DNA of 64,000 bases from Maioricimonas rarisocia (GCF_007747795.1 NZ_CP036275.1:7370001-7434000); one strand, 5' to 3'; numbered from the stretch's first letter, positions 50,701 through 59,211 are shown. Translations and numbers: made by a program. The notes: generated by a model not told the origin, from the letters alone.

Positions 50701-51822
50701 CCTGCGGTCATGAATATTGCGCATTACGTCTACTTGACGAGTACGCCCGGCCAGCTGTACTTCCTGGTCCGCGCCGGACTGATCGGGAGGCTCTCCGCGG
50801 ACCCCGGTGCCAAGGCGATGACGCTCTTTCACTACGCCGCGTTGTTCGCCTCGAACGGCCTTCCAAGGACCGCGAGTCGATACCTTACACGTGCGAAATC
50901 CTGGGCTGAAAAGACCAACTCGAGAACGGCCAAGGCCCTTGCGGAACACAATGCGGGGGTGTGCTACTTCTTTCTCGCTGAGTTCGAGCGATCAGAACGG
51001 CTCTTGAAGAAGTCCCTGACCGAGCTTCAACGGTTGCGTCACTACAATGCAGGAATGTCATGGCACTGGCTCAGGCACATCGAGTCGGTTCGTGGCGACG
51101 CCAGGAGAATTCAACAGTATGCCAATGACGAGCTACAGTTTGGCCAGACCACCAATGACGCCTCCACTGTGCCTTATGCCGAATATGGACTGGCCGACGC
51201 ACTGAGTCGTCAGGGACAATTCGATCGCGCCATTGCGTTGGCTCAGAGTGCTCGGGATCGATTGGAGGCTGTGGGACTCGTCACGCGGTCGATTGCCGGT
51301 CAGGAGCTGGGACGTGCCCAGTTGCAGGCATCAGACTACGAAGCTGCCGCCTCAACGCTGAAGCGGAACATCAGCACGATGCAGCGTACCTTCTCACTTT
51401 TCGAAGTCTACCTGGACACGTATTCCCTCTACGTCGAAGCCGTGCTGGGGCCCGACTGGTTCCAGCATCCGTCACCTCTCTCACGGAAAGAGCTGCGCGA
51501 TTCGCGTCGATCTGCTCTGCGGGCGCGGCTGATGTGCGGGCGCTTCCCCACGCTGCGGCCCCATTGTTATCGCGTCAGCGGTCGGGCCGCGGTCGCTGCC
51601 GGTCGAGTCCGCAAAGCCACCAGGTATTTCGACAAGGCCATCAAGTCTGCCGAACGTGTCGGAGCACGCTACGAAATGGCGCGGACATTGATCGACAAGT
51701 CGTGGCTGAAGTATCCCACGGCCTCGGCCGACCGTCGCCGCGGACTTGATCTTCTCGGGGAGTTGCACTGCGTGCTCCCGGAAGCCGAAGTACAGCGACT
51801 GGACGCACACGACCAGAGTTGA
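47764..51822 (+). CDS. Large Ser/Thr protein kinase fused to an AAA ATPase and TPR-like region (PknK-type)
   Basis: 1352 aa from a GTG at 47764 with GGAG 8 nt upstream. Residues about 118-390 are a complete Hanks-type kinase: QVGRGAFGAVYEA (P-loop), VVALKML (Lys), VHRDLKPSNVMV near 245, LDFGLLM near 265 and GTPRYAAPEQLFG. An AAA/NTPase domain follows (FIHGRSGEGKTTLASEF near 435, VLFIDDLQWGD Walker B near 560). The last 500 residues are helical repeats of TPR type (TAERLLPADADRATRFRLQF). This arrangement matches the PknK/signal-transducing kinase-ATPase family. All catalytic kinase residues are present. It is probably a cytoplasmic stress or signalling hub. No membrane segment seen. Separated from the STAND genes by 337 bp, so not clearly one operon. 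Confidence 0.9.
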   Translation: MSDIEQVAAFEQVQTLCREFRRQLKSGAHEPIEVYLDRVDGTSREMLFQNLLHVEMEFRRRQGETPSSDEYVARFPEFSQLIRQAFFESTLMSVDPAVETPADGQTLLFDAPAARKLGEYELLRQVGRGAFGAVYEARHLHRGDVVALKMLPTAIEGQAGSSGDADRLHKFRREFRALTDINHPNLVGMQSLEVDGRQWFLTMDFVKGTDFLSYVRPHGTVHIDRLRSATRQLAAGVIALHQHQIVHRDLKPSNVMVDTEGHVLVLDFGLLMEQQTHADLTVTMSAQGFAGTPRYAAPEQLFGQCDPASDWYAVGVMLFEALAGGAPFDGGAFEVMRAKQASDAPTLSGGGDVPADLAELVDGLLQREPHDRPDSDTIAQLLDFDVDSGSHDSTDSTAASGSDSRISLIGRKRQLQSLHESHQALLHQRQPRVVFIHGRSGEGKTTLASEFLSGIRRDGSTLVLSGRCYDRESVPFKAIDGLIDALVTFLRSRSDEEVESWLPDDVDALAHLFPVLRRVPAVADRSAIPLPNLDARLIRNKAFAALRDVLREIGTATPIVLFIDDLQWGDGDSAAVLRELLQPPDAPAVMLLGTYRSDEAAESSFLQEWSTPPAERQPRIEQLEVSVEPLTVEQCLDLVTARLGAQAASLQQHVTDLFQSSRGNPYLLEQLLEDFDEATGQFQAAPLAEIIDRRLNRLPHAAVGLLQVIAVAGQAVELDEVAAVSEDPARTMATITHMRSERLVRLIGGDDRPQVDTYHDKIRETVLESLSHSDRRRLHLRFVEYLEQAATPSAGEIPGDHLTGAIHPRLYDLAFHLAEADDPRAFGYQLAAGESAVREHAMETAREYLTTAERLLPADADRATRFRLQFAQAEASQGLDQLDDARRYYERALPLAATDIDTARCQYGIGSGLARRGEMQAAQAPLDRALALLGEPVPRTAVGKLARSMGSVFEFHVIPTRLLMRIYPRMSDPEMQSLLPAVMNIAHYVYLTSTPGQLYFLVRAGLIGRLSADPGAKAMTLFHYAALFASNGLPRTASRYLTRAKSWAEKTNSRTAKALAEHNAGVCYFFLAEFERSERLLKKSLTELQRLRHYNAGMSWHWLRHIESVRGDARRIQQYANDELQFGQTTNDASTVPYAEYGLADALSRQGQFDRAIALAQSARDRLEAVGLVTRSIAGQELGRAQLQASDYEAAASTLKRNISTMQRTFSLFEVYLDTYSLYVEAVLGPDWFQHPSPLSRKELRDSRRSALRARLMCGRFPTLRPHCYRVSGRAAVAAGRVRKATRYFDKAIKSAERVGARYEMARTLIDKSWLKYPTASADRRRGLDLLGELHCVLPEAEVQRLDAHDQS

Positions 51823-51935
51823 CGCCCCATGGGTGATACGCAAAGTGCGCGTGGCAGTCCGTAGATTCTCTCCCTGGGCCGCACCCGGTAGAACCCCGGC
51901 CGGTCGCACCGTCCTGCCAGTCACGGAGCAGCAGC

Positions 51936-52541
51936 ATGGGCATGGGACGCCGCCCTGACGAGCGGCAGCAGGAACTCTGGATCGCCACCAGCCGCGCGGC
52001 CTCGGCCCCGCAGCACATCTTCTACGACAAGCTCAACCAACTGCTCGACGAGGCCGGCTTCGACGCATTTGTCGAAGAGCTGTGCGAGCCGTTCTACAAG
52101 CAGGCCGGTCGTCGCTCGATCCCGCCGGGCCGCTCCTTCCGCATGCTGCTGATCGGCTACTTCAAAGGCAGCGACTCGCAGCGCGGCATCGCGTGGCCGT
52201 GCAGCGACAGCCTCTCGCTGCGAAAGTTCCTGTTCATCTCAACCGGCGAAGACGACGATCCGACCGACACCGACAGCCGCATCCTCAAGATGAAAGACGG
52301 CCGCACGCACCTGGCCTACAAGGCCGAGCACACGGTCGATCCGGACAGCGGGGCTCCGCACGCCGCCGTACTCCTCAAGCGGACTTTTCAGAGCGGCAAC
52401 GTTCCGGGCATGCCAGTTGCACATGCCAGAGGAAGACCGCGTGTTGTCGTGCGCATAAATGTCTCGGCCGAAGCTCCATGCGGGTGCCAGGTACGCCTGC
52501 CGGGATCGAATGCTGATCCTCTGCATGGCGGTTGCCGGTAG
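51936..52541 (+). pseudogene. Transposase remnant (DUF772 type) with internal and terminal loss
   Basis: The start GMGRRPDERQQELWIATSRA and the core PFYKQAGRRSIPPGRSFRML match the N-terminal region of DUF772 transposases. After SLSLRKFLFI the sequence jumps to GEDDDPTDTDSRILKMKDGR and THLAYKAEHTVDPDSGA, so the middle of the catalytic domain is missing. The last 60 codons are unrelated, so the C-terminus is missing too. No terminal inverted repeats were recognised. Dead insertion-sequence relic between the kinase and the zinc-ribbon genes. Confidence 0.85.
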
Positions 52542-52654
52542 AGCCGGAACCATCCCGGACCGCGGGTCAGCAGGAAGGGCGCACTCCGACGGACGACATC
52601 CGTTCGTGCAAGACAGCCTGCGTAACTATCCCCGTTCTCGCAACGAGTGACGTG

Positions 52655-53278
52655 ATGCCAGAGCATTGCCCGCATTGCGGCGGTTCGCTGACGCCCGGTG
52701 ATCAGTTCTGCGGGAACTGCGGGCGTTCTCTGCAACAGCCGGGACAGGCCTGGTGCCCCGGTTGCGGTGCCCGGGTCGCGGCGAACGAGCGGTTCTGCGC
52801 GTCCTGCGGGACGATGCTGCAACCGCAGGCGGCTGCCGCGCTGCCTGTCGCGAGACCGCCACAGTACCAGCCGCCCCCAACGTATCAGCCGCCCTCCTCC
52901 GTCGGTCCTCCAGTTGCCGTTCCCCGTCGCCGACCGAGCCGCGTGATCCCTGATTCAGCGTTCGGTCGCTTCGTCTATGTGGTCCTGCTGGGTGGCCTCG
53001 CGTTTGCGGCTGCCGCGGAAGGTCCCGCCATGCTGGTGGTGATGATGCCGCTGGCTGCGCTCATCATCCTGACGGTCTGGCGCAACGTGCTGATCGGTCT
53101 GGGCCTGATCGGCGGCACCGACGAGTCTGCCGCTTCGACCGGGGCCGCTACCCCCACCGAGCAACAAGGTGGTGGGAAGATGACGGGAGTCATCGGCCTG
53201 ATCATCATTGCGGTCATCCTCGCGATGTCCCGCGGGCTCGGCGACGTGATCGAACAATGGCTGCGGGACAACTTCTGA
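52655..53278 (+). CDS. Double zinc-ribbon membrane protein
   Basis: 207 aa from the ATG at 52655. Two zinc ribbons are at the N-terminus: CPHCGGSLTPGDQFCGNCG and CPGCGARVAANERFCASCG. A Pro/Gln-rich linker follows, then hydrophobic segments (FVYVVLLGGLAFAAAAEGPA, MLVVMMPLAALIILTVW, VIGLIIIAVILAMS). Topology is probably cytoplasmic ribbons with three membrane helices. Function unknown. It converges on the minus-strand zinc-ribbon operon at 53350-57380, with which it shares architecture. Confidence 0.75.
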   Translation: MPEHCPHCGGSLTPGDQFCGNCGRSLQQPGQAWCPGCGARVAANERFCASCGTMLQPQAAAALPVARPPQYQPPPTYQPPSSVGPPVAVPRRRPSRVIPDSAFGRFVYVVLLGGLAFAAAAEGPAMLVVMMPLAALIILTVWRNVLIGLGLIGGTDESAASTGAATPTEQQGGGKMTGVIGLIIIAVILAMSRGLGDVIEQWLRDNF

Positions 53279-53349
53279 AACCCTGCCGCATCGCAGCCGC
53301 ATCCATTGCTTCACGCCCCGAGACCACTGAATCACGCTGGTCGATCGCG

Positions 53350-54024
53350 TCAGTCGACCGGAGTCCCGCAGTGCGTGCAGAAGTTCTTTCCCGCACGGAC
53401 GGCACGCCCGCAGTCGGGACAATGTCTCGGGCCACGGACAGCTGCAATCTCCTCATCGGCATAGCCACCTGCCGGGGGCCTGCGACCGGAGCGGGACGCC
53501 GGTTCGGATTCGATCTCTGCATATCCGCGGCTGGCGCTGGTGCGGAGCTGTTCGGCCATGGTCTCTGTCTGTTCCAGAGACGCGCCGAGTTCCTTGAGAT
53601 ACCGGTCCATCTCCGACACATCCTCCAGCTGTGACAGCACCCGCCGCCGCGACTTCAGGACGTTCTCGAGGGTGGTCAGAAAGACGTGTTTGCTACACCC
53701 GTCCACACAGATCTCTGCGATCAGCTCGACCACGACACTGGACCGGGCGCTGCGGATCTCGCACGAGAGCAACCCGGGCATGTCCATCGTCAACTGCTCG
53801 GAGAGCGCTCGCAGATCTGCGTCCCCGATCTCGGCTGCGATCGAGAACTCATGTGTCAACTGGAGACGATCCGTTCCGGGAACCAGCCGCAGGTTCACAG
53901 TGCCCGCGGCGTCGCGATCGACCCGTAGCGTCCCCCGCAGTTCGTGCGGTTGATCCAGATCGACAACGAGGCCGATCGATTCGTCGCGGCACCACTTCAC
54001 AAGATCATCAGCGAGTTGAGACAT
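53350..54024 (-). CDS. Protein with C-terminal zinc ribbon, last gene of a zinc-ribbon operon
   Basis: 224 aa from the ATG at 54024. The N-terminal 150 residues are a soluble mixed alpha/beta domain (MSQLADDLVKWCRDESIGLV) reminiscent in general layout of small chaperone-like folds, but no family is recognised. A short helical section (SEMDRYLKELGASLEQTETM) follows. The C-terminus is a zinc ribbon, CPDCGRAVRAGKNFCTHCG. It lies 22 bp after the coiled-coil gene. Confidence 0.72.
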   Translation of the reverse strand: MSQLADDLVKWCRDESIGLVVDLDQPHELRGTLRVDRDAAGTVNLRLVPGTDRLQLTHEFSIAAEIGDADLRALSEQLTMDMPGLLSCEIRSARSSVVVELIAEICVDGCSKHVFLTTLENVLKSRRRVLSQLEDVSEMDRYLKELGASLEQTETMAEQLRTSASRGYAEIESEPASRSGRRPPAGGYADEEIAAVRGPRHCPDCGRAVRAGKNFCTHCGTPVD

Positions 54025-54046
54025 GACCGCGCCTTTGTTGTTCTGT

Positions 54047-55060
54047 CTAGCCGCCTGAACCGATGCCGCACTTCGCCCGTTCAACGCGCAGCATGTCCCA
54101 GATCTGCTGACGTTTCTCGCGGAGCGCGTCGATCCTGGACTCGTATCCGTATCGCTTCTCGTAGAGAGTTCCTTCCAGCTGATGAGCCGCCTCGATCTGC
54201 CTGGGAATCTCCTCCAGATCGGCCTTCAGCAGCGCCATCTGTCGTTCCAGCGCCCTGATCGACGATTCCAGGCTGCGGACAAGTGCCGCCCATTCCGATT
54301 TGTGTGCCGAGAACCTGTCGGTAAATTTCGCCACCTTGGCGCCGCTGGCGAGCGTGCCGCCCATTGTCAGGATCAACTTGGTAAGGGTCGGAGCCGCGAC
54401 CGTCTTGCCCGCCCACCAGGCAGCAGCTGTCGCTCCTGCTGCAGGGATGGCATAGATCAGCCCGGCGACGGTACTGACGATGAAGGCACCGCTGGAGAGT
54501 TTCGCCAGGCCCAGGTTCTTCCGGGCCGTTTCGAGGAGTGCCCGCTGTCGAGCCAGCATGTCGACCAGGCCGGGGATGTTAGAGTGGGCGTCGACCATCC
54601 GAGTGCGCAGCTGCTGCCGTCGTGCGGCCGACTCGGCGATTTCCTTGTTGACCCCGCCCTGCAGTTCCTTGAGCAGGTTCATCCGTTCGGTCAGCTGTGC
54701 GATCTGCCCTTCGAGGTGAATCACCCTGTCCATGTTGCAGTCGGGAAACGGGTCTTTTGCCGGCTGCGGCGGAGCGACGGGTTCCAGAACTGGCGGTGAT
54801 GGTGTGACGGGTTCGCCGCGCGGTGGCCGCGTGCGGATGAGGGAGCTGATCAGCACCGCCACGCCGGCTCCGGCCGCGGGAACGAGCGGATTACGAGCCG
54901 TCTCGGCCGCTCGCAGGCAGTCGCCAATGTCGTTGCCGGGACAATGTTTGGCCTGTGCCACGGAAGCCGGTCCTGCAATCGCCAGCAGGAACGCCGCGAT
55001 GGCCAGGGCGCGCCCGAAGGTCACGGCCGCGGGGCCCGGTGTGCGGATTCGGCCACTCAT
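54047..55060 (-). CDS. Exported coiled-coil protein
   Basis: 337 aa. Signal peptide-like start (FGRALAIAAFLLAIAGPASV then AQA). A Pro-rich stretch precedes two coiled coils (HLEGQIAQLTERMNLLKELQ and SLESSIRALERQMALLKADL) separated by a hydrophobic, Ala/Gly-rich section (AFIVSTVAGLIYAIPAAGAT) that may span or touch the membrane. The tail is basic. Family unknown. It starts 4 bp after the membrane protein gene, so the two are probably co-translated. Confidence 0.72.
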   Translation of the reverse strand: MSGRIRTPGPAAVTFGRALAIAAFLLAIAGPASVAQAKHCPGNDIGDCLRAAETARNPLVPAAGAGVAVLISSLIRTRPPRGEPVTPSPPVLEPVAPPQPAKDPFPDCNMDRVIHLEGQIAQLTERMNLLKELQGGVNKEIAESAARRQQLRTRMVDAHSNIPGLVDMLARQRALLETARKNLGLAKLSSGAFIVSTVAGLIYAIPAAGATAAAWWAGKTVAAPTLTKLILTMGGTLASGAKVAKFTDRFSAHKSEWAALVRSLESSIRALERQMALLKADLEEIPRQIEAAHQLEGTLYEKRYGYESRIDALREKRQQIWDMLRVERAKCGIGSGG

Positions 55061-55064
55061 CGGA

Positions 55065-55721
55065 TCACTTTCTGATGAATCGCTGAGACAGCAGCCCGAG
55101 GACGACTCCGTAGATTCCGTGCCCGATCAGACTCACGGCGATCGCGTCAACGCCCACGGTGAGATTCACCACCGACGGCAGAGCGACCAGCCAGGCAACC
55201 TCCAGAAAGAGCGCCCAGATCACCGCATACCACCAGTGCGCCGGGCCGGCGACCACCGTGTACATGACCCCGAAGCCAAAACCGTTCCAGAAATGATAAA
55301 TCCAGCCGACCAGGAACGCCGTCCACGTTGCGGCCGGCTGCCCGGTGATCAGCTCGCCGAACAGCGGGTGGGCCCGAAACGGATTGAAGTCGAACACGCC
55401 GCTCTTCCATAGCGGGTAACGGGCAATGTCGTATGCCAGCGTCGCCACCAGCGAGGCCCAGGCGCCGACCAGCAGTCGCTGCAGAAACACGTCGGCATGG
55501 ACCTGTCGGGCGTAGACTCCGCACAGCAGCAGGCCGACAAGCGAGACCGGGCCGAGAAAGTCGACCAGGAAGTACATTCGCAGCAGGCCTGCAGCGTGCA
55601 GCAGCAGCGCGACGCCCGAGACCGATCCACAGACGACCGCGATGACCGTAAGCCACAGCCGCTGACCACTATGTCGTTCGTCGTTGCCGTCCGGAGACGG
55701 TGCGGGTGATTCGTCGGACAT
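55065..55721 (-). CDS. Polytopic membrane protein in the zinc-ribbon operon
   Basis: 218 aa from the ATG at 55721 (the frame extends ten codons further to 55751). About six hydrophobic segments: WLTVIAVVCGSVSGVALLL, YFLVDFLGPVSLVGLLLCG, LLVGAWASLVATLAYDIARY, TWTAFLVGWIYHFWNGFGFG, WWYAVIWALFLEVAWLVALP and AIAVSLIGHGIYGVVLGLL. The WIYHFWNGFGFGVMY motif with conserved His and aromatic residues may be functional. I do not recognise the family. The start overlaps the upstream gene by 53 bp. Confidence 0.75.
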   Translation of the reverse strand: MSDESPAPSPDGNDERHSGQRLWLTVIAVVCGSVSGVALLLHAAGLLRMYFLVDFLGPVSLVGLLLCGVYARQVHADVFLQRLLVGAWASLVATLAYDIARYPLWKSGVFDFNPFRAHPLFGELITGQPAATWTAFLVGWIYHFWNGFGFGVMYTVVAGPAHWWYAVIWALFLEVAWLVALPSVVNLTVGVDAIAVSLIGHGIYGVVLGLLSQRFIRK

Positions 55722-56106
55722 GTTCGAGGATTCGATCAGGGAAGAACGCAACCAGAAAACCGGTCAGAAACGTTGTACCGGTCATGATCAGTTCGGTGAC
55801 CGTATCGCGGAGCGGCGTCGCAGACGTCCCCACCAGTGCGCTCACGAGACGGCCGAAGATCGGGTCGTAGACATACGGCAATGCATGGGCGACACCGAGG
55901 CCGGCCAGCGTCGCGATGATCACGATGCCCACTTTTCCCGCCAGCCAGCCCACACCCAGACTGTGCAGCGACTCATTCAGCGAGCCCGGGGCAGCGGCAC
56001 GCTCCGTGGACGCAGCCGCAACCGGCTGGTTGGACGCGCCGCATTGGACGCAGTGCCGACCCTCCTGCGGGAGAGGGGTGCCGCACTGCCGACAGAAACC
56101 GCTCAT
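55669..56106 (-). CDS. Zinc-ribbon membrane protein
   Basis: 145 aa. The N-terminal zinc ribbon CRQCGTPLPQEGRHCVQCG is followed by an Ala-rich linker and two hydrophobic segments (AGKVGIVIIATLAGLGVAHA and TELIMTGTTFLTGFLVAFF). The C-terminus is basic (RITRTVSGRQRRTT). Function unknown. It is the second gene of the operon and lies 128 bp after the TPR gene. Confidence 0.75.
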   Translation of the reverse strand: MSGFCRQCGTPLPQEGRHCVQCGASNQPVAAASTERAAAPGSLNESLHSLGVGWLAGKVGIVIIATLAGLGVAHALPYVYDPIFGRLVSALVGTSATPLRDTVTELIMTGTTFLTGFLVAFFPDRILEHVRRITRTVSGRQRRTT

Positions 56107-56234
56107 GACGTCGATTCCCTCTCCAGCGAAGGCGCGCGGATGAGACGAGAGCCCGTCAGGGACTCATCTGATGCAAATGCCGGGCCGGCGGCCACCAATC
56201 ATGATTGGATGGCGATCGATCGCGACGGGGCACG

Positions 56235-57380
56235 CTACCGCGAGAGTTCGCGCAACCGAGCCGCTGCGTCCTCATGCAGGTGCGCGACCATGTCGGACTC
56301 GAGCACCTGTCGGAAGTCCGTGATGGCGGCCTGCCGGTCCCCGAGTTGCTGAGAAAGAATGCCACGCACGTAACTGGCTTCGGAGTACGAGGGATCGATC
56401 TCGAGCGCCCTGTTGCAGTCGGCAATCGCGCCCCGGTCGTTGCCCGTCTCTCCGGAGATCACGGCGCGATTCACCAGAGCCCTTACCTCGATCTCCTCTC
56501 CGTCCGGCATCCGTCCAGCCAGCTGCACGGCCTTGTCGAAGTCGGAAAGGGCACTCTCCATTTCCTGCTGGTCCATGTGGACAAGGCCGCGATCGTTGAA
56601 GCTTTCGGCCGCATCCGGCTCCAGTCGGATCGCTTCATCGAAGTCGTGGACCGCCTTCCGCAGCTTTCCCTGCTGACGCCTCACGTTGGCCCGGTATCGG
56701 TATGCCGCGGCATTCCCCGGTTCAATGCGTATCGCCTCGTCGTATTCCCGCGCGGCCCTCTTGAGGTCTCCCAGAGCGACCAGTGCATCTCCCCGCCAGC
56801 AGTGTGTGTCGTAGTCGTCGGGCTGCAGCCTGAGCGCCCGATCGTAGTCGGCAATCGCTTCGGCGTATTCCTCCGAGACAGAATGCACGAGACCGCGATA
56901 CCGGAAGGCATCGACCAGTTCGGAGTCCAGTTCTGCGGCCCGGTTGCAGTCGGCCAGCGCCGACGGAAGATCCCCCTGACGACAACGGGCCAGGCCCCGG
57001 TTGGCCCAGGCAAGGGCATCAGGAGGATTCAGCCGGATCGCATCGCTGCAATCCCGAATGACCTCTTCATCGTGTCCTCCCATGAGCAGATAGCAGGTGG
57101 CCCGGTTGGCCAGGGCGCGCGCGTTCCCGGGCTGCTGCTGGAGAACGCGTGAGAACTCCCGAACCGCCGTTGCAGGATCGCCCTGCAGAACCGCGGCGAC
57201 CCCACACTCGAAAGCCTCCTCGACGATGGGCGGCATGCCACTGGCGCTCGTCGCACCCGAAGATGGCGGAACCGGCTGCGCGTCAACGGAACCGGGGGCG
57301 ACCGGCTTTCCGCAACTGCCGCAGAATCGATCTCCGGCCCCGATCGGGCCATGACACGAGGGGCAGACTGCGTGCGACAT
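56235..57380 (-). CDS. Zinc-ribbon TPR protein, first gene of the operon
   Basis: 381 aa from the ATG at 57380. Residues 1-30 hold a zinc ribbon (CPSCHGPIGAGDRFCGSCG). Then follow about eight TPR units, each with the usual A-NRG and DYDRAL/DFDEAI pattern, for example AWANRGLARCRQGDLPSALA and AIADYDRALRLQPDDYDTHC. TPRs usually bind partner proteins. The combination of an N-terminal ribbon and TPR recurs across the neighbouring genes and suggests a multiprotein assembly. No signal peptide. Confidence 0.85.
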   Translation of the reverse strand: MSHAVCPSCHGPIGAGDRFCGSCGKPVAPGSVDAQPVPPSSGATSASGMPPIVEEAFECGVAAVLQGDPATAVREFSRVLQQQPGNARALANRATCYLLMGGHDEEVIRDCSDAIRLNPPDALAWANRGLARCRQGDLPSALADCNRAAELDSELVDAFRYRGLVHSVSEEYAEAIADYDRALRLQPDDYDTHCWRGDALVALGDLKRAAREYDEAIRIEPGNAAAYRYRANVRRQQGKLRKAVHDFDEAIRLEPDAAESFNDRGLVHMDQQEMESALSDFDKAVQLAGRMPDGEEIEVRALVNRAVISGETGNDRGAIADCNRALEIDPSYSEASYVRGILSQQLGDRQAAITDFRQVLESDMVAHLHEDAAARLRELSR

Positions 57381-57677
57381 GGACAGGGCTCCTGCAATGA
57401 CTTTCGACCAGTGCGGGCCCGACCGGATTGTCCGTCTCTCGGCATCATGCACGCCGATCCATCCGGCCAACACTTCAGGACGTCACGACATCATGCGCCA
57501 TCGGCACGTCGTCGGCCGCCACCGTACGTCCCTTCGAACGGACGTGACGATTCGAGACCGGACTGCATGCAGCGTACCGCGGCCGGTGCGGCGATCCAAC
57601 AACGGATGCCGGATGAGCGCCGCACACGCGTCAATCGGTCGATTCCGCCACGCCAGCGGACCGCCCCCGTCGGCTGA

Positions 57678-58529
57678 TCAGTTCCCCCACAGCTGCACGC
57701 GGCGATTTGTCCGGCCCTCGACCGGCTGGCCGACTTCGATGACGACGGTGCCGTCCTGCGGCTTCGCCTCGGCGTAGTCCGGCACATCCTTCGGGTAGAT
57801 CGCGTCGACGCTCTTCACGCCGGCCGGCTCGCCGTTGAGCTTGAGGTTGCCGAACGTCACCGTCACCTGCGGGATCTGATCGACCGGGACGCGGCGGCCG
57901 TAGACTTCGACGAAGCTGGCGACCTTCTGCGAGAGGACGAGTTCGCTCGCGGGGAACCGCAGTGCCCCGATGAAGACGTTTTCGTCCTTCTCGTGCGAGT
58001 GGACGAACGCTCCGACCCAGGTGCAGGGCTTGCCGTCGACGACCTCTTCGTCCATGCGGACGACACGGTAGGTGCAGGTTCCTTTGCTCCACTGGTACGG
58101 GCGGCGGACGCTGACGAAGTCTCCTTCGTGGCCGGAGCTCTGGCAGTAGCCGCCGATCGACGGACGGATGGCGTCGAAGCTGCGTTCGCCCCACATCGAC
58201 ATCAGCAGCCCGTGGCCGAGTTTGCGGAGCCGGCGGTCGGCCTTCGTGTTGCCGTCACACTGCGTCTGGATGCCGCCGTAGAACGGCACGTCGCTGAGGT
58301 GTGCGATGCCGATCGGTGCGATGTAGAGGTTGGTGGAATCGGGGAGGTCTTCGCTGATGGTGACGTCGACGCTGTAACTCTGGAACGGGGTCTTTTCGCC
58401 CAGGTCCCACCAGAGGTCGACGAGGTGCCAGGGCATCCGCTTGTATTCGGGCTCATCGGCGGCCGCGACGGCAGGGGTAGCAGCGGGAATGAGGAGAGCG
58501 AGCGTGAGGAGGAGTGATCGGAGCGGCAT
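57678..58529 (-). CDS. Secreted hypothetical protein
   Basis: 283 aa from the ATG at 58529; the open frame upstream reads through REP-like repeats and is not used. Signal peptide PLRSLLLTLALLIPAATPAV then AA. The mature protein begins EPEYKRMPWHLVDLWWDLGE and contains YIAPIGIAHLSDVPFYGGIQ, then CTYRVVRMDEEVVDG. It has the look of a beta-sandwich secreted protein of the DUF3472 kind, but that assignment is tentative. Isolated gene flanked by repeats. Confidence 0.72.
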   Translation of the reverse strand: MPLRSLLLTLALLIPAATPAVAAADEPEYKRMPWHLVDLWWDLGEKTPFQSYSVDVTISEDLPDSTNLYIAPIGIAHLSDVPFYGGIQTQCDGNTKADRRLRKLGHGLLMSMWGERSFDAIRPSIGGYCQSSGHEGDFVSVRRPYQWSKGTCTYRVVRMDEEVVDGKPCTWVGAFVHSHEKDENVFIGALRFPASELVLSQKVASFVEVYGRRVPVDQIPQVTVTFGNLKLNGEPAGVKSVDAIYPKDVPDYAEAKPQDGTVVIEVGQPVEGRTNRRVQLWGN

Positions 58530-58663
58530 GGCGGGCTCGGTTGGGTAACAGCGGGGCTGGGCGATTGGGCAGAATGAAAGCGGGATTGTAGCCGACGCTG
58601 GAAGGGGGACATAATGTGCGAGCGGCACGGCGTGGAGCAGCGGCGGTTCAAATGAGCATCGAT

Positions 58664-58860
58664 GCCACACACGGGTGGCCCCGGTTGCTCGCCAACCGGG
58701 GTGGCGCAGCCATACGAGGCCGTGGGAGACCGGGAGGACGGGCCAGCACTGTCGGATCGCCGCCGGATCTTCGACGCGGGTGGCCCCGGTTGCTCGCCAA
58801 CCGGGGGGCGCAGCCATACGAGGCCGTGGGAGTCGTGCAGACCGGGAGGACGGGCCACCG
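58664..58860. repeat. Two tandem ~107-bp units, each with a REP-type hairpin
   Basis: Each unit contains a perfect stem CCCCGGTT / AACCGGGG around a GCTCGCC loop (58679-58701 and 58784-58806). This is followed by GGCGCAGCCATACGAGGC and a segment ending in GTCGGATCG. The second unit runs directly into the start of the RAYT gene, and the first carries a copy of that gene's first nine codons. This is the REP sequence expected next to a RAYT. Confidence 0.9.
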
Positions 58861-59211
58861 ATGTCGGATCGTCGCAGGATCCTCGACGATCGCCTCTACT
58901 GTCACTTCGTGACGTTTTCCTGCCATCGCCGCCGACGTCTGCTGGACCTGGATCAACCGAAGCGGATCCTGCTGGGACAGCGGAACGACCAGCTCGACCG
59001 CCAGAACGCCCGCTGTGTCGGCTTCGTCGTCATGCCGGATCACGTACACGCTGTCGTCTGGTTTCCCGAGGCGGGGCAATTGAGCCGGTTCATGCATGGC
59101 TGGAAGCGGCTGTCGAGCTATGCGATCCGTGACTGGTACCGTCGGCCCACGACGGTTGCTGGGACCAGTCCCAGCCTACCCCCTGCATGGCATGCGGAAG
59201 AGTACGGTTGA
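58861..59211 (+). pseudogene. Truncated REP-associated tyrosine transposase
   Basis: 116 aa from the ATG at 58861. CHFVTFSCHRRRRLLDLDQP starts the Y1 transposase fold. HUH is HVH in VVMPDHVHAVVWFP, and the catalytic Tyr is in HGWKRLSSYAIRDWY. After YRR the sequence departs from the family (expected continuation with a FWQ-type motif and a C-terminal helix) and ends in an unrelated tail. It is therefore probably inactive, although the catalytic residues remain. It belongs to a different RAYT subgroup from the one inside pglX. Confidence 0.82.

Noticed and set aside
57678-58817. 379-aa version of the secreted protein
   Set aside because: The extra N-terminus is the translation of the REP hairpin repeats; the ATG at 58529 gives a proper signal peptide.
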